Shown here: piece after piece, positions 38,432-48,106 of the stretch
How the letters are laid out: every line of letters starts with the position of its first letter
Position numbering within the stretch: position 1 is the first letter of the stretch
Source: Pelomonas sp. Root405
GTDB taxonomy: Bacteria > Pseudomonadota > Gammaproteobacteria > Burkholderiales > Burkholderiaceae_C
Reading direction: 5' to 3'
NCBI RefSeq assembly: GCF_001425165.1
Contig: NZ_LMDU01000017.1
Location: 95,154-159,153, forward strand
Length of the DNA: 64,000 bases
The notes under the pieces: generated by a model
Seen by the model: the letters and a program-made list of their open reading frames with translations, nothing else
What the model was told of the DNA's origin: nothing
Databases searched by the model: none
Made by a program: the position numbers and the translations under genes

Positions 38432-39424
38432 TCAACGAAGGGGGGGCAGTTCACGCAGGGCCTTCACCGCGCCTGCGCCGACGCCCGCGCCGAAGCGCTT
38501 GGCCAGGCGCTCGGCGACATTGTCGCGTGGCGTGTAGTCGATGACCTCCTCGGCCTTGACAACCTCACGGGCCACGTAATCGAGATTGCCCTGGTGGTCG
38601 GCCAGGCCGAGCTTGACGGCCTGCTCGCCGTTCCAGAACAGGCCCGAGAAGGTTTCGGGCGTTTCCTTCAGGCGCTTGCCCCGTCCTTCGCGCACAACGG
38701 CGACGAACTGCTGGTGGATTTGGTCCAGCATGGCCTGGGCATGGGCGCGCTGCTTGGGGTCTTCGGGGCTGAACGGGTCGAGCATGCCCTTGTTCTCGCC
38801 GGCGGTCAGCAGACGGCGCTCGACGCCAAGCTTGTCCATCAACCCCGTGAAGCCGAAGCCGTCCATCAGCACGCCGATGGAACCGACGAGGGAGGCCTTG
38901 TCGACGAAGATCTCGTCCGCCGCGGCAGCGATGTAGTAGGCGCCGGATGCGCACATCTCCTCGACGACGGCATAGACCGGCTTGTCGTACTGCTTCTTCA
39001 GGCGCTTGATTTCGTCATAGACGATGCCGGCCTGCACGGGGCTGCCGCCCGGCGAATTGATGCGCAGCACGACGGCCTGCGAGCCCTCGTCCTTGAAAGC
39101 GTCCTTCAGCGCGGCCACCAGCAGCTCGGCGCTGGCCTCGGTGTCGACGGCGATCTCGCCGCGGACCTCGACCAAGGCTGTGTGCGGCGCCGCGGATGGC
39201 GTGACATGCCGCCCCTGCAACCACACGCTGTAGACCAGCAGCGCAGCGAGCACCAGCCAAAACAGCCGGAACACCGTCCGCCAGCGCCGCTCCACGCGCC
39301 GCTCGCGCAGGAAGTCGCGTGCCAGCTGGGCCAGCACGGCCTCCTGATGCGGCGCCACCGCGGGCGGCGGCACGCCGACGGGCTCTTGCATGGGGGGCGG
39401 CAGGTCGTCGTTCGAGGTGGTCAT
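38432..39424 (-). CDS. sppA: S49 family signal peptide peptidase (SppA-like)
   Basis: This 330-aa protein has one N-terminal membrane anchor (VFRLFWLVLAALLVYSVWLQ), an S49 protease domain with the oxyanion motif RINSPGGSPVQ, the nucleophile region MCASGAYYIAAAADEIFVDK and the general-base Lys in GENKGMLDPFSPE. It is the short (36-kDa) form. It degrades signal peptides in the inner membrane. The start is the ATG 1 nt after the Rieske gene stop; an earlier in-frame start is inside that gene. Confidence 0.9.
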   Translation of the reverse strand: MTTSNDDLPPPMQEPVGVPPPAVAPHQEAVLAQLARDFLRERRVERRWRTVFRLFWLVLAALLVYSVWLQGRHVTPSAAPHTALVEVRGEIAVDTEASAELLVAALKDAFKDEGSQAVVLRINSPGGSPVQAGIVYDEIKRLKKQYDKPVYAVVEEMCASGAYYIAAAADEIFVDKASLVGSIGVLMDGFGFTGLMDKLGVERRLLTAGENKGMLDPFSPEDPKQRAHAQAMLDQIHQQFVAVVREGRGKRLKETPETFSGLFWNGEQAVKLGLADHQGNLDYVAREVVKAEEVIDYTPRDNVAERLAKRFGAGVGAGAVKALRELPPLR

Positions 39425-39425
39425 G

Positions 39426-39812
39426 TCAATCTTCGAAAGCGGGTTTGGTGTCGCGGGTGGGCTGCCAGTAGATCTGGCCATCACGCTCGCTGAGTTCGAT
39501 CTTGGTCAGGCGGCCGCGAGTGCAAGGGCCCATCAGACAGTGGCCGGTCAGCGGGTCGTAGACGGCGCCATGGATGCTGCACATGATGAAGCGCTTGTCG
39601 CCGTCGAGGAACTCGCCTTCCTGCCAATCCATCTCGGTGGGCACATGGGCGCAGCGGTTCAGGTAGGCCACAGCCTGGCCGTCGAAGCGCAGCGCGAAGG
39701 CGCGCACGGGCTCGCGCCACTGGATGACGTCGAAGCTGACCGCCTTGCCGCGCTCGGGCAGTTCATCAGAAGCGCACAGGCGCTGCAGCGGTGCAATCTC
39801 TGGCTCAGGCAT
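39426..39812 (-). CDS. Rieske [2Fe-2S] ferredoxin-like protein
   Basis: This 128-aa soluble protein has the Rieske ligands C-x-H (RCAHVPTEMDW) and C-x2-H (MCSIHGAVYDPLTGHCLMGPC). Extra cysteines (HCLMGPC) follow the second box. It is of the small ferredoxin type found with HAD phosphatase and S49 peptidase genes in Burkholderiales; the redox partner is unknown. It overlaps the HAD gene by 8 nt. Confidence 0.88.
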   Translation of the reverse strand: MPEPEIAPLQRLCASDELPERGKAVSFDVIQWREPVRAFALRFDGQAVAYLNRCAHVPTEMDWQEGEFLDGDKRFIMCSIHGAVYDPLTGHCLMGPCTRGRLTKIELSERDGQIYWQPTRDTKPAFED

Positions 39813-40470
39813 GCGTGATCAGCCAATCGTGCAGCTCGCGCGTCGAATGGGCGACGAATAGCGGGTTGAACTCGGCAAAGGTTGCATGGTCATGCGCGCC
39901 GAAGCTGACGGCGACGCACGGCGTGCCGGCGTTCGCGGCCAGTTGCAGGTCGTGCGTCGTGTCACCGATCATCAGCGTGCGCTCGGGCTCGGCGCCGAAC
40001 TCGCGCATCAGCTCAAGCAGCATCTGCGGATGTGGCTTGGAACGCGTCTGGTCAGCCGTGCGGGTGGCGTCGAACAGATGGCCCAGCTCGCTGGACGCCA
40101 GCACCCGGTCCAGGCCCACGCGGTTCTTGCCGGTGGCCACGGCCAGCCAGTGGTGGCGCGCCTTGAGCGCCTCCAGCATTTCCAGGGTGCCTTCGAACAG
40201 CGACAGCTCGTGCTCGGAGGCCAGGTAGTGGTGGCGGTAGCGCAGGCCCAGCTCGGGATAGCGGTCTTCGGCCAAGCCGGGCACGGCATGTTCCAGCGCA
40301 TCGCGCAGGCCTAGGCCGATGACATAGCGGCAGTTCTCGAAGCCAGGCTCGGGCAGGCCGATGTCGACTGCGGCCCGCTGGATGCAGCGGGCGATCAGCG
40401 CGGTGGAATCGAACAAGGTGCCGTCCCAGTCGAAGGCGATCAGGTCGAAGCGTTGGGGGCGGGAGGTCAT
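39805..40470 (-). CDS. gph: HAD-IA phosphatase, phosphoglycolate phosphatase-like
   Basis: This 221-aa protein has motif I DWDGTLFDS (about residues 14-22), motif II VATGKNR, motif III Lys in RSKPHPQML and motif IV MIGDTTHDLQLA. HAD-IA enzymes of this type dephosphorylate 2-phosphoglycolate or related sugars; the precise substrate is not provable from sequence. It is part of the rluC-unknown-HAD-Rieske-S49 operon. Confidence 0.85.
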   Translation of the reverse strand: MTSRPQRFDLIAFDWDGTLFDSTALIARCIQRAAVDIGLPEPGFENCRYVIGLGLRDALEHAVPGLAEDRYPELGLRYRHHYLASEHELSLFEGTLEMLEALKARHHWLAVATGKNRVGLDRVLASSELGHLFDATRTADQTRSKPHPQMLLELMREFGAEPERTLMIGDTTHDLQLAANAGTPCVAVSFGAHDHATFAEFNPLFVAHSTRELHDWLITHA

Positions 40471-40481
40471 GGGTCGGATTT

Positions 40482-41759
40482 TCAGCGCTGCGGGACCTGC
40501 CTGAAGTGGGAGGGGTCCCCCGGCATGGGTTCAAGCCGGCATTGCCAGCCGCTCAACGCCGCGCCTGGCGTCGTCATGGCCTTCACGCCAGGCGATTCAG
40601 GCATGACACCTGAGGGGCTGAGCAACTGCCAGAGGCTTTCGAAGCGCGCGGCTTCCTCTTCCGGCCAGTTGGCGCAGTAGGCGCTCACGAGCACCGTGGC
40701 AAAAGGATCGCAAGCGGTGGGTCCCCTGGGGGGCTTGTAACTCGGGTCGACGCCACGCACCCAGTTCGAGACATGGGGCAGCCAGGCCCGGAACCTCTCT
40801 TCGGTGGCTCCGATATATCGGAAGGCGCCGTCCACGAGGCAGGCCTTGGCGGGCCCGGCGGCGTCGATGAGCCGGCCAAAGGATTCCAGCTCACCCCGCT
40901 CCGCGGCAACACCGACAAGCCATTGCTCCTGCGGGCCGGCGGAAGGCGCAAGGTCGCCATAGGCCTTCATCACCTGCGGTTCGAGCAGGCGTCGCTCGAT
41001 CACGGCCCACGGGAGAGGGCTCGCGATCAACGCGTCCGCTGCGTAGGCGCGCTCGTCGACCGTCAGCGTCCCCTCACCCAGGCCTTGTTCCAGGCGCTCC
41101 ACATCCTCGTCGTCGCCGATTTGCCAGCTCGTCCGCAGCCATTGGCGCCGGCGCGCGGGAAGCTCGCGCCGCGCGATCTCGGCCACCAGCCAATGGAAAG
41201 TCGCTTGGCCACGGGCGCATGCCTCGCCTTGAAGGCAGTAGGCCTTGATGGCCAGGGGCAGCGCCAGCTCACGCCGGCCTTCGTGTGTCATGCGCCGCCA
41301 GAATGCGGGCGCTCCCAGGGCGGGGTTGTCGACGTAGCGGCCCATGCTGTCGGCCCAGACCGCCAAGTGGCGCCGCTTGTGGCCGCTGCACCAAACACCC
41401 TGGTCGGAATCCACCGTTGCCCGCACAAACTCGCGGTTGCGCGCCGCCCACTTGGCAGGTGCGAGCGCGTAAGTGGGCTGCAGCCCTAGCTGCCACAGGC
41501 GGCGACGCACACTGTCTAGCCGCGCGGTGGCCAGTTCTGCGGGCAGCGAGGCGTCGTGCCGCAGCTGGATGCTGATCTTGTCGGCTGAACACTCGGCGAC
41601 GCGCAGTGCCAGACTGTCCACAGCCACCTGGCCATCACGGGTGAGGCGGCCGCGTCCTGCTTCGAAGCCGATGGCGATGGGATCGGGTTCCGCCAGGGTC
41701 AGCGCCACGGCAGGCGCCATGCTCAGCAATAGCGCAAGCGCTGCAACGAGGTGGCGCAT
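40482..41759 (-). CDS. hypothetical secreted 425-aa protein within the rluC operon
   Basis: An N-terminal signal peptide (MRHLVAALALLLSMAPAVALTLA) is followed by an alpha/beta-looking stretch (IAIGFEAGRGRLTRDGQVAV; DKISIQLRHDASLPAELATA), faintly OmpA-like in pattern, and a long helical remainder with several cysteines. No family was recognised. The ATG shares one base with the rluC stop (TGATG). In related genomes rluC is usually followed directly by the HAD phosphatase, so this looks like a lineage-specific insertion into the operon; that comparison is from memory. Confidence 0.6.
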   Translation of the reverse strand: MRHLVAALALLLSMAPAVALTLAEPDPIAIGFEAGRGRLTRDGQVAVDSLALRVAECSADKISIQLRHDASLPAELATARLDSVRRRLWQLGLQPTYALAPAKWAARNREFVRATVDSDQGVWCSGHKRRHLAVWADSMGRYVDNPALGAPAFWRRMTHEGRRELALPLAIKAYCLQGEACARGQATFHWLVAEIARRELPARRRQWLRTSWQIGDDEDVERLEQGLGEGTLTVDERAYAADALIASPLPWAVIERRLLEPQVMKAYGDLAPSAGPQEQWLVGVAAERGELESFGRLIDAAGPAKACLVDGAFRYIGATEERFRAWLPHVSNWVRGVDPSYKPPRGPTACDPFATVLVSAYCANWPEEEAARFESLWQLLSPSGVMPESPGVKAMTTPGAALSGWQCRLEPMPGDPSHFRQVPQR

Positions 41760-42763
41760 CAGCTTCCCACTTTCAGGAGCACAAGACAGGCTTCAGGCAA
41801 AGGCGCCTCGCAGGTCACCGCCTCCCCCGTCGCCGGATGCTGGAACTGAAGCCTCCGCGCATGCAGGAACATCCGATCAAACTTCTTCGGACCGCGTGCC
41901 AGCTCACGGTTGCGCTCGAAGTCGCCGTACTTGGGGTCGCCCACTATTGAATGGCCGGCTTGTTGCAGGTGGACGCGGATCTGGTGGGTGCGGCCGGTCT
42001 TGATGGTCACATCGAGCAGGCTGAACTGCGGCGTCCTCTGCATCACCTTCACCAGGCTGATCGACCGCTTGGCGTCTTCTTCATCCAGCTTGCCCGGGCG
42101 CACCCAGCGCTCGCCGTCGCTGCCGACGAACTTCACCAGCGGCACGTCGATGACCTTGAGCTTGGCCGGCCAGTCACCCCAGACCAGGGCGGCATAGGTC
42201 TTGCCGGTCTCGCGCTCGCGCAACTGGTCCTGCAGGGCAACCAGGGCGCTGCGCTTTTTGGCAATCATCAAAAGGCCCGAGGTTTCCTTGTCGAGCCGGT
42301 GCACCAGTTCCAGGAACTTGGCCGTCGGCCGTGAGCGGCGCAGCGCCTCGATGACGCCGTAGCTGACGCCCGAGCCGCCGTGCACCGCCACGCCGGCCGG
42401 CTTGTCGATGACGAGCAGGTGTTCATCCTCGAAGATGACCGGGAACTCGCGCGCCGGCGCTTCCGGCAAAGTCGCGCGTTCGGGCAGGCGCACGGGCGGG
42501 ATGCGCACCTCGTCGCCGATCTCCAGCCGGGTATCGGCATGCGCCCGGCCCTTGTTGACGCGTACTTCGCCCGCCCGGATGACCCGATAGACATGGGTCT
42601 TGGGCACCCCCTTGAGCTCGCGCAGCAGGAAGTTGTCCAGCCGCTGGCCCGCCGAGCCCTCGTCCACCGTGACCCGGCGCACGGCCGGTGCCGTGCTCGC
42701 TGGAGGCGGGGTTTGCGTGGTGTCGGGCGGCACTTGGCCTGCCCCTATAATCCTTTTCACCAC
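41759..42763 (-). CDS. rluC: 23S rRNA pseudouridine(955/2504/2580) synthase RluC
   Basis: This protein of about 334 aa has an N-terminal S4 domain (SAGQRLDNFLLRELKGVPKT) and an RluA-type catalytic domain with the Asp in LELVHRLDKETSGLLMIAKK and the C-terminal GRTHQIRVHLQQAGHSIVGD. It isomerises three uridines in 23S rRNA. No ATG is available near the family N-terminus; adjacent GTG codons at 42763 and 42760 or the GTG at 42733 (AGGGG upstream) are the choices. It is divergent from rne, a widely conserved arrangement. Confidence 0.9.
   Translation of the reverse strand: MVKRIIGAGQVPPDTTQTPPPASTAPAVRRVTVDEGSAGQRLDNFLLRELKGVPKTHVYRVIRAGEVRVNKGRAHADTRLEIGDEVRIPPVRLPERATLPEAPAREFPVIFEDEHLLVIDKPAGVAVHGGSGVSYGVIEALRRSRPTAKFLELVHRLDKETSGLLMIAKKRSALVALQDQLRERETGKTYAALVWGDWPAKLKVIDVPLVKFVGSDGERWVRPGKLDEEDAKRSISLVKVMQRTPQFSLLDVTIKTGRTHQIRVHLQQAGHSIVGDPKYGDFERNRELARGPKKFDRMFLHARRLQFQHPATGEAVTCEAPLPEACLVLLKVGS
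42746..42751 (+). promoter_or_regulatory. candidate -10 element of the rne promoter
   Basis: A perfect TATAAT in GC-rich surroundings, facing rne. No convincing -35 lies 16-18 nt upstream. If used, the rne leader would be about 615 nt. It overlaps the first codons of rluC on the other strand. Confidence 0.45.
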
Positions 42764-43373
42764 GTTGCTGCCGTAAGTATTTGATTTGGTTGATTTTAGC
42801 GGCGGCAACGTGTGGTCGACGCGGCTCAGCCGCGGCGACCACAGGCGATGCAACGCGAAAGGCGGTCGGCAGGTTTCCTCCCCGAGTGAGTGAACGGCCC
42901 ACTGCCCGACGCGGCAGAGCGATGACACAAGAACCCGTGAGTCCCGCTGCGAATCAGCAAGCGGCGCTCACAGACAACAAGGTTTCCATGGCGACAGAAC
43001 GCTCAGGCCTCACGGCCGAGCGAGCTGTCACCAGCGTCCAGCAGCCCACGCGGATGAGCATTCCCCTCCCCCCACACGCACCCCTGCGGCCCCGGCTCGA
43101 TGCCGGCGTGGCCGCCCTGCCCCGGCCTGCCTTCAGGCATGCCGGGCGGGTGCGCGCGGGAGCCGGCGGCTCGGCTCGCTTGAGTGCTGCTGAGGCGCAC
43201 GCGCCAACGCCGAGGGCAGGCTGACCCTCACGGTCAGCTGCGCTTTCGGTCCAGGGCGATTCCTTCCTCGGTTCTCAGCCATCGCCCGTGCATCTTGATG
43301 CTGCCTTTGGCAGCGTGATGAACGTGCGCGTTTTGCGGCGGCTCGATGCCAGCCCGGCGCGCGAGGAGATGAC
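42764..43373 (+). other. long rne leader region between rluC and rne
   Basis: About 610 bp without a convincing gene. RNase E genes typically have long, structured 5' untranslated regions through which RNase E controls its own mRNA. A strong hairpin at 42812-42842 (GTGGTCG...CGACCAC enclosing GCGGC-TCA-GCCGC) and a downstream GC-rich block (43060-43230) fit this. A frame starting at 42922 is open to 43224 but has no good ribosome site and Pro/Ala/Arg-biased composition. Confidence 0.5.
42812..42842 (+). other. strong hairpin in the rne leader
   Basis: Outer stem GTGGTCG (42812-42818) with CGACCAC (42836-42842), inner stem GCGGC (42821-42825) with GCCGC (42829-42833), loop TCA. Candidate element for RNase E autoregulation; no T-tract, so it is not a terminator. 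Confidence 0.5.
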
Positions 43374-46361
43374 ATGAAACGCATGCTGATCAATGCGACG
43401 CAGCCGGAAGAGCGGCGCCTCGCAATCGTTGATGGCCAGAAGCTGTTGGACTTCGAGACCGAGATCGAAGGCCGCGAACAGCGCAAGGGCAACATCTACA
43501 AGGCCGTCGTGACGCGGGTCGAGCCTTCGCTCGAAGCCTGTTTCGTGGACTACGGTGAGGACCGCCACGGCTTCCTGCCGTTCAAGGAAATCTCGCGCTC
43601 GTTCTTCCGCGAAGGTACCGACGTCAAGAACGCGACGATCAAGGACGCGATCAAGGAAGGCCAGGAACTGCTGGTCCAGGTCGAGAAGGAAGAGCGCGGC
43701 AACAAGGGCGCGGCACTGACGACCTTCGTGTCGCTGGCCGGCCGTTACCTTGTGCTGATGCCCAACAACCCGCGAGGCGGTGGCGTGTCGCGCCGCATCG
43801 AGGGCGAGGACCGCGAGGAACTCAAGGAGAACCTCGACCAGCTCGAGTACCCCAAGGGCATGAGCCTGATCGCCCGCACGGCCGGCATCGGCCGGTCGGC
43901 GCCCGAGCTGCAGTGGGACTTGAACTACATGCTCAAGCTCTGGACCGCGATCGACGACGCGGCCAAGGGCGGCAAGGGCGCCTACCTGATCTACCAGGAG
44001 TCGTCGCTCGTGATCCGCGCGATCCGCGACTACTTCACCGCGGACATCGGCGAGATCCTGATCGACACGGATGACCTGTTCGAGCAGGCCCACCAGTTCA
44101 TGAACCACGTGATGCCCGACCAGGGCCATCGCGTGAAGCGCTACCGTGACGACGCGCCGCTGTTCAGCCGCTTCCAGATCGAGCATCAGATCGAGACTGC
44201 CCACAGCCGCACGGTGACCCTACCGTCCGGCGGCGCCATCGTCATCGACCACACCGAGGCGCTGGTGTCTGTCGACGTCAACTCGGCCCGCTCGACGCGC
44301 GGCACCGACATCGAGGAAACCGCCACCCGCACCAACCTCGAAGCGGCCGACGAGATCGCCCGCCAGATGCGCCTGCGCGACCTTGGCGGCCTGATCGTCG
44401 TCGACTTCATCGACATGGAGGAGAGCAAGAACCGCCGCGACGTGGAACAGCGCCTGCGTGACGCGCTGCGCAGCGACCGCGCCCGCGTGCAGTTCGCCTC
44501 CATCAGCAAGTTCGGCCTGCTCGAAATGAGCCGCCAGCGCCTGCGTCCGGCGCTCAGCGAGGGCAACCACATCACTTGCCCGCGCTGCAATGGCACCGGC
44601 CACATCCGCGACACCGAGTCGTCGGCCCTGCAGATCCTGCGCATGGTCCAGGAAGAGGCCATGAAGGACAACACCGCCGCCGTGCACGTGCAGGTGCCGG
44701 TCGAGGTCACTTCATTCCTGCTCAACGAGAAGCGCACCGAGATCACCAAGATCGAGCTCAAGCAGCGCGTGACCGTGCTGCTGGTGCCCAACAAGCACCT
44801 CGAGACGCCGAACTACAAGCTCGAGCGCCTGCGCCACGACGATCCGCGCCTGGAGAACCTCCAGGCCAGCTACACGATGATCGAAGAGCCGACCGACGAG
44901 GTCGGCATCACGCGCCGTGGCGACGTCGAGAAGAAGAACAAGCAAGAGCCGGTCATCAAGGGCATCCTGCCCGAGCAGCCCGCGCCCATGCCCGTGCCTG
45001 CACCGGTGGCGCCCGCCCCCGTGGTGGCTGCGCCTGCGCCGGTCGCGGTGGTCGCGCCCCCGGCCCCAGCTGCCAAGGGCTTCTTCAGCCGCCTGATGAG
45101 CTTCTTCGGCGGTGGCGAAACGTCTGAGGCGGCACCGGCGCCGGTTGTTCAGGCCCCTGCCGCGGCACCGGCCGCAACCGACAAGCCCAAGCGCGAAGGC
45201 GGCCGCGACGGCCGCCGCGACGGTGGCCGCCGTGGTGAGCGCGGCGAACGTGGCGAACGCAGCGAGTCGCGTGGTGGTGGTCAAGGTGGCCGCCGCGACG
45301 GCAAGCCGGGCGAGCCGCGTGCCGAGCGCGCCGAACGTGGGGACCGCGCTGAGCGCGGCGACCGCAGCAAGCGTCCTGAAGCCGCGGGCGACAAGCCCGA
45401 GCAGCAGCAACGCCCGGAGCGCGCGGAGCGCGGTGAGCGCGGTGAGCGCGGTGAGCGCAACGACCGCGGTGGTGAGCGTGGCGAGCGTGCTGAACGTGGC
45501 GAACGCCGCCCGCGCGGCGAGCGCCAGGAACGCCCGGCCACCGAGACGACGGCCGCAATGTCGGTTGCCGCGCCCTTGAGCGATGAGCTGGCCGCCGTCC
45601 ACGACGCGCCGCCGGCTTTCGTGGACAGCCAGGCCGAGGCCGCCCTGCCGCCGACCGGTGACACCCCTGCCGGTGAAGAGCGCCAGGGCCGTGGCCGCCG
45701 CCGCCGCCGTGGTGGCCGTGACCGTGAGGACCAGGCCGGTGCCGACGGTGGCGCCGAAGTGGGTGCGGAAGCAGGCGCCGAAACGCCGGCTGAAACCACC
45801 GCGAGCGTTGCCGACATCGCCCCCGAAACCGCACCGCAAGTCGAAGGCGACGACAGCGGCGAAGGCCAGGGTCGTGAGAGAAGCCGCCGTGGTGGCCGCA
45901 ATCGCAACCGCAATCGCCGCGAGGAAGGCGCTGTCGACGGCCAGGACGCCCCGGCCAGCGAGGAAGCTGCCGTTGCCGCCGACACTGCGCCGCTGCAGAG
46001 CTCGCTGATTGAGAACGCCATGGCTGGCAGTGCTGCGCCTGCGCCGGCACCGGTCCCAGTTGCACCGGCACCGGTTGCAACTGCACCCGCACCCGCTCCA
46101 GTCGCCGCCCCGGCGCCCGTGGTTGAAGCGTTCAAGCTGCCGATGGATCAGTTGCAAGCCATCGCCGAGGGCGCAGGCCTTCAGTGGGTCAACTCGGACG
46201 CCGACAAGATTGCCGCCGCTCAGGCCGCCATTGCTGCCGAGCCCGCGCCCACCGCGCCGGGCCGCGAGCCGGCGGCTGTGGTCAGCGTCGACGAGGGCCC
46301 GCTGGTGCTGGTCGAGACCCGCAAGGACTTGAGCCAGGTGAAGCTGCCGTTTGAAGCCTGA
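43374..46361 (+). CDS. rne: ribonuclease E
   Basis: This 995-aa endoribonuclease has an N-terminal catalytic half with an S1 domain (about residues 35-120: [20 protein letters not shown]), a DNase I-like subdomain with the Mg ligands in [12 protein letters not shown] (about 300) and VVDFIDMEE (about 343), and the Zn-link [12 protein letters not shown] (about 401). From about residue 530 it is disordered: Pro/Ala repeats, a large Arg/Gly/Glu tract and acidic stretches, the scaffold region for the degradosome and RNA binding. A short conserved C-terminal peptide ([11 protein letters not shown]) may be an interaction motif. GAGGAG precedes the ATG. Confidence 0.97.
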   Translation: MKRMLINATQPEERRLAIVDGQKLLDFETEIEGREQRKGNIYKAVVTRVEPSLEACFVDYGEDRHGFLPFKEISRSFFREGTDVKNATIKDAIKEGQELLVQVEKEERGNKGAALTTFVSLAGRYLVLMPNNPRGGGVSRRIEGEDREELKENLDQLEYPKGMSLIARTAGIGRSAPELQWDLNYMLKLWTAIDDAAKGGKGAYLIYQESSLVIRAIRDYFTADIGEILIDTDDLFEQAHQFMNHVMPDQGHRVKRYRDDAPLFSRFQIEHQIETAHSRTVTLPSGGAIVIDHTEALVSVDVNSARSTRGTDIEETATRTNLEAADEIARQMRLRDLGGLIVVDFIDMEESKNRRDVEQRLRDALRSDRARVQFASISKFGLLEMSRQRLRPALSEGNHITCPRCNGTGHIRDTESSALQILRMVQEEAMKDNTAAVHVQVPVEVTSFLLNEKRTEITKIELKQRVTVLLVPNKHLETPNYKLERLRHDDPRLENLQASYTMIEEPTDEVGITRRGDVEKKNKQEPVIKGILPEQPAPMPVPAPVAPAPVVAAPAPVAVVAPPAPAAKGFFSRLMSFFGGGETSEAAPAPVVQAPAAAPAATDKPKREGGRDGRRDGGRRGERGERGERSESRGGGQGGRRDGKPGEPRAERAERGDRAERGDRSKRPEAAGDKPEQQQRPERAERGERGERGERNDRGGERGERAERGERRPRGERQERPATETTAAMSVAAPLSDELAAVHDAPPAFVDSQAEAALPPTGDTPAGEERQGRGRRRRRGGRDREDQAGADGGAEVGAEAGAETPAETTASVADIAPETAPQVEGDDSGEGQGRERSRRGGRNRNRNRREEGAVDGQDAPASEEAAVAADTAPLQSSLIENAMAGSAAPAPAPVPVAPAPVATAPAPAPVAAPAPVVEAFKLPMDQLQAIAEGAGLQWVNSDADKIAAAQAAIAAEPAPTAPGREPAAVVSVDEGPLVLVETRKDLSQVKLPFEA
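45181..45560 (+). repeat. Arg/Gly/Glu-rich repeat tract in RNase E
   Basis: Imperfect tandem GAGCGCGGT-type repeats encode runs of R-G-E-R, R-A-E-R-G and R-D-G-R. This is the arginine-rich RNA-binding region of the scaffold half. It is prone to slippage and length change between strains. Confidence 0.8.
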
Positions 46362-46396
46362 CAAAGCCTGATCTACAGCTTTTGATCTTCCCCATG

Positions 46397-46430
46397 AACG
46401 CCGCCGGCCAAAAGCCGCGCGGCGTTTTCT
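46397..46430 (+). terminator. rho-independent terminator after rne
   Basis: Stem AACGCCGC (46397-46404) with GCGGCGTT (46419-46426), extended inside by CGGC/GCCG, followed by TTTTCT. It lies 36 nt after the rne stop. Confidence 0.85.
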
Positions 46431-46457
46431 CTTGAGCCCCACGACCACGAGGCTTTC

Positions 46458-47987
46458 ATGACGACGACCACGACCGCGGCCAAGATGCCGCCTCAGATCC
46501 CCTACATCATCGGCAACGAGGGATGCGAGCGCTTCAGCTTCTACGGCATGCGCAACATCCTGACGGTCTTCATGATGACCAGCCTGCTGCTGGCCATCCC
46601 CGAGGACCTTCGCAAGGCCGAGGCCAAGGAGGTGTTCCACACCTTCGTCATTGGCGTCTACTTCTTCCCGCTGCTGGGCGGCTGGCTGGCCGACCGCTTC
46701 TTCGGCAAGTACCCGACCATCTTCTGGTTCAGCGTCATTTATTGCGCCGGACACGCCTGCCTGGCGATCTTCGAGAACAACCTCAAGGGCTTCTACTTCG
46801 GCCTCTTCCTGATCTCGCTCGGCTCAGGCGGCATCAAGCCGCTGGTCACCAGCTTTGTGGGCGACCAGTTCGACAAGAGCAACCGCACGTTGGCGCAAAA
46901 GGTCTACGACGCCTTCTACTGGATCATCAACTTCGGCAGCTTCTTTGCGTCGCTACTGATGCCGGTTGTGCTGAAGCACTATGGCGCCAGCGTCGCCTTC
47001 GGCCTGCCGGGCCTGCTGATGCTGCTGGCCACCGTGATCCTTTGGAGCGGCCGCAAGAAGTATGTGCACCAGCCGCCGCGCGGCGCCAACCCGCACAGCT
47101 TCATGTGGGTGGTGTGGACGGCGCTGAAGGCCGGTGGGCTGGGCATGGGCGTCGCGGCTCTGGGCCTGCTGCTGGCGGCTTTCAGCCTGAGCCAGATCGG
47201 CAGCCTCGGCATCGTCGCGGCCGTCTGCCTGGCGCTGGTGCTGGTGATGGGCTTCGGCGGTGTCGGCGCGTCACTGCAACTGCACCGTGCGCGCGGCATC
47301 CATCCCGATGAGGCCGTGGACGGCGTGCGTTCGGTGCTGCGCGTGCTGGTGCTGTTCGCGCTGGTCACGCCGTTCTGGTCGCTGTTCGATCAGAAGGCCT
47401 CGACCTGGGTCCTGCAGGCCGACCAGATGAGCAAGCCCGAATGGTTCCAGTCGTCCATGATGCAGGCGCTGAACCCGCTGCTGGTGATGATCCTCATCCC
47501 CGTCAACAACCTCGTGCTCTACCCGCTGCTGGAGCGCATGGGCTTGCGCGTGACGCCGCTGCGCCGCATGGGCGCTGGCATCGCACTGGCGGGCTTTGCC
47601 TGGATCGCGGCCGGTGTGCTGCAGCTGTGGCTGGACGAGGGCTCGGCGGTGAGCATCGTCTGGCAGGTACTGCCCTATGCGCTGCTCACCCTGGGCGAGG
47701 TGCTCGTCTCGGCCACCGGCCTGGAGTTCGCTTACAGCCAGGCGCCGCTGACGATGAAGGGCACCATCATGAGCTTCTGGAGCCTGTCGGTGACGGTGGG
47801 CAACCTGTGGGTGCTGCTGTCCAACGTCAGCATCAAGAGCCCGGCGGCGCTGGCCGCGATCCAGTCCACAGGCTACAGCGAGACGGCCTGCCTGATGTTC
47901 TTCTTCGCCGGCTTCGCGCTGGTGGCCGCCGCGCTGTTCGCGCTGGTGGCGCGGCGCTACCCGATGCAGAACAATTACCGCGGCTGA
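46458..47987 (+). CDS. POT/PTR2 family proton-coupled oligopeptide transporter
   Basis: This 509-aa protein has about 14 hydrophobic helices. Its N-terminal ExxERF proton-coupling motif (NEGCERFSFYGMRNILTVFM), the POT signature (GGWLADRFFGKYPTIFW), SLGSGGIKPLVTSFVGDQF and the helix-7 Asp of SLFDQKASTWVLQAD are visible. It imports di- and tripeptides with protons. It stands alone after the rne terminator. Confidence 0.92.
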   Translation: MTTTTTAAKMPPQIPYIIGNEGCERFSFYGMRNILTVFMMTSLLLAIPEDLRKAEAKEVFHTFVIGVYFFPLLGGWLADRFFGKYPTIFWFSVIYCAGHACLAIFENNLKGFYFGLFLISLGSGGIKPLVTSFVGDQFDKSNRTLAQKVYDAFYWIINFGSFFASLLMPVVLKHYGASVAFGLPGLLMLLATVILWSGRKKYVHQPPRGANPHSFMWVVWTALKAGGLGMGVAALGLLLAAFSLSQIGSLGIVAAVCLALVLVMGFGGVGASLQLHRARGIHPDEAVDGVRSVLRVLVLFALVTPFWSLFDQKASTWVLQADQMSKPEWFQSSMMQALNPLLVMILIPVNNLVLYPLLERMGLRVTPLRRMGAGIALAGFAWIAAGVLQLWLDEGSAVSIVWQVLPYALLTLGEVLVSATGLEFAYSQAPLTMKGTIMSFWSLSVTVGNLWVLLSNVSIKSPAALAAIQSTGYSETACLMFFFAGFALVAAALFALVARRYPMQNNYRG

Positions 47988-48106
47988 TGTCACGGCTGAC
48001 GCTGCAAGGGTGAAATTACCTTCGCCCGCTGAGGCGCGCCCTGCCCGCCGCGATCTACGATGCCGCCCGGTGGCCTGATCGGCGGCATCTTCTTGACGGC
48101 ATTCGC

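Noticed and set aside
42922-43224. Possible upstream ORF or small gene in the rne leader (starts MTQEPVSPAANQQ)
   Set aside because: Weak ribosome site, Pro/Ala/Arg-rich second half and no recognisable pattern; kept only as part of the leader description.
44712-46754. 680-aa open frame antisense to rne
   Set aside because: It mirrors the Arg/Gly/Glu and Pro/Ala repeats of RNase E and has no independent start signal.
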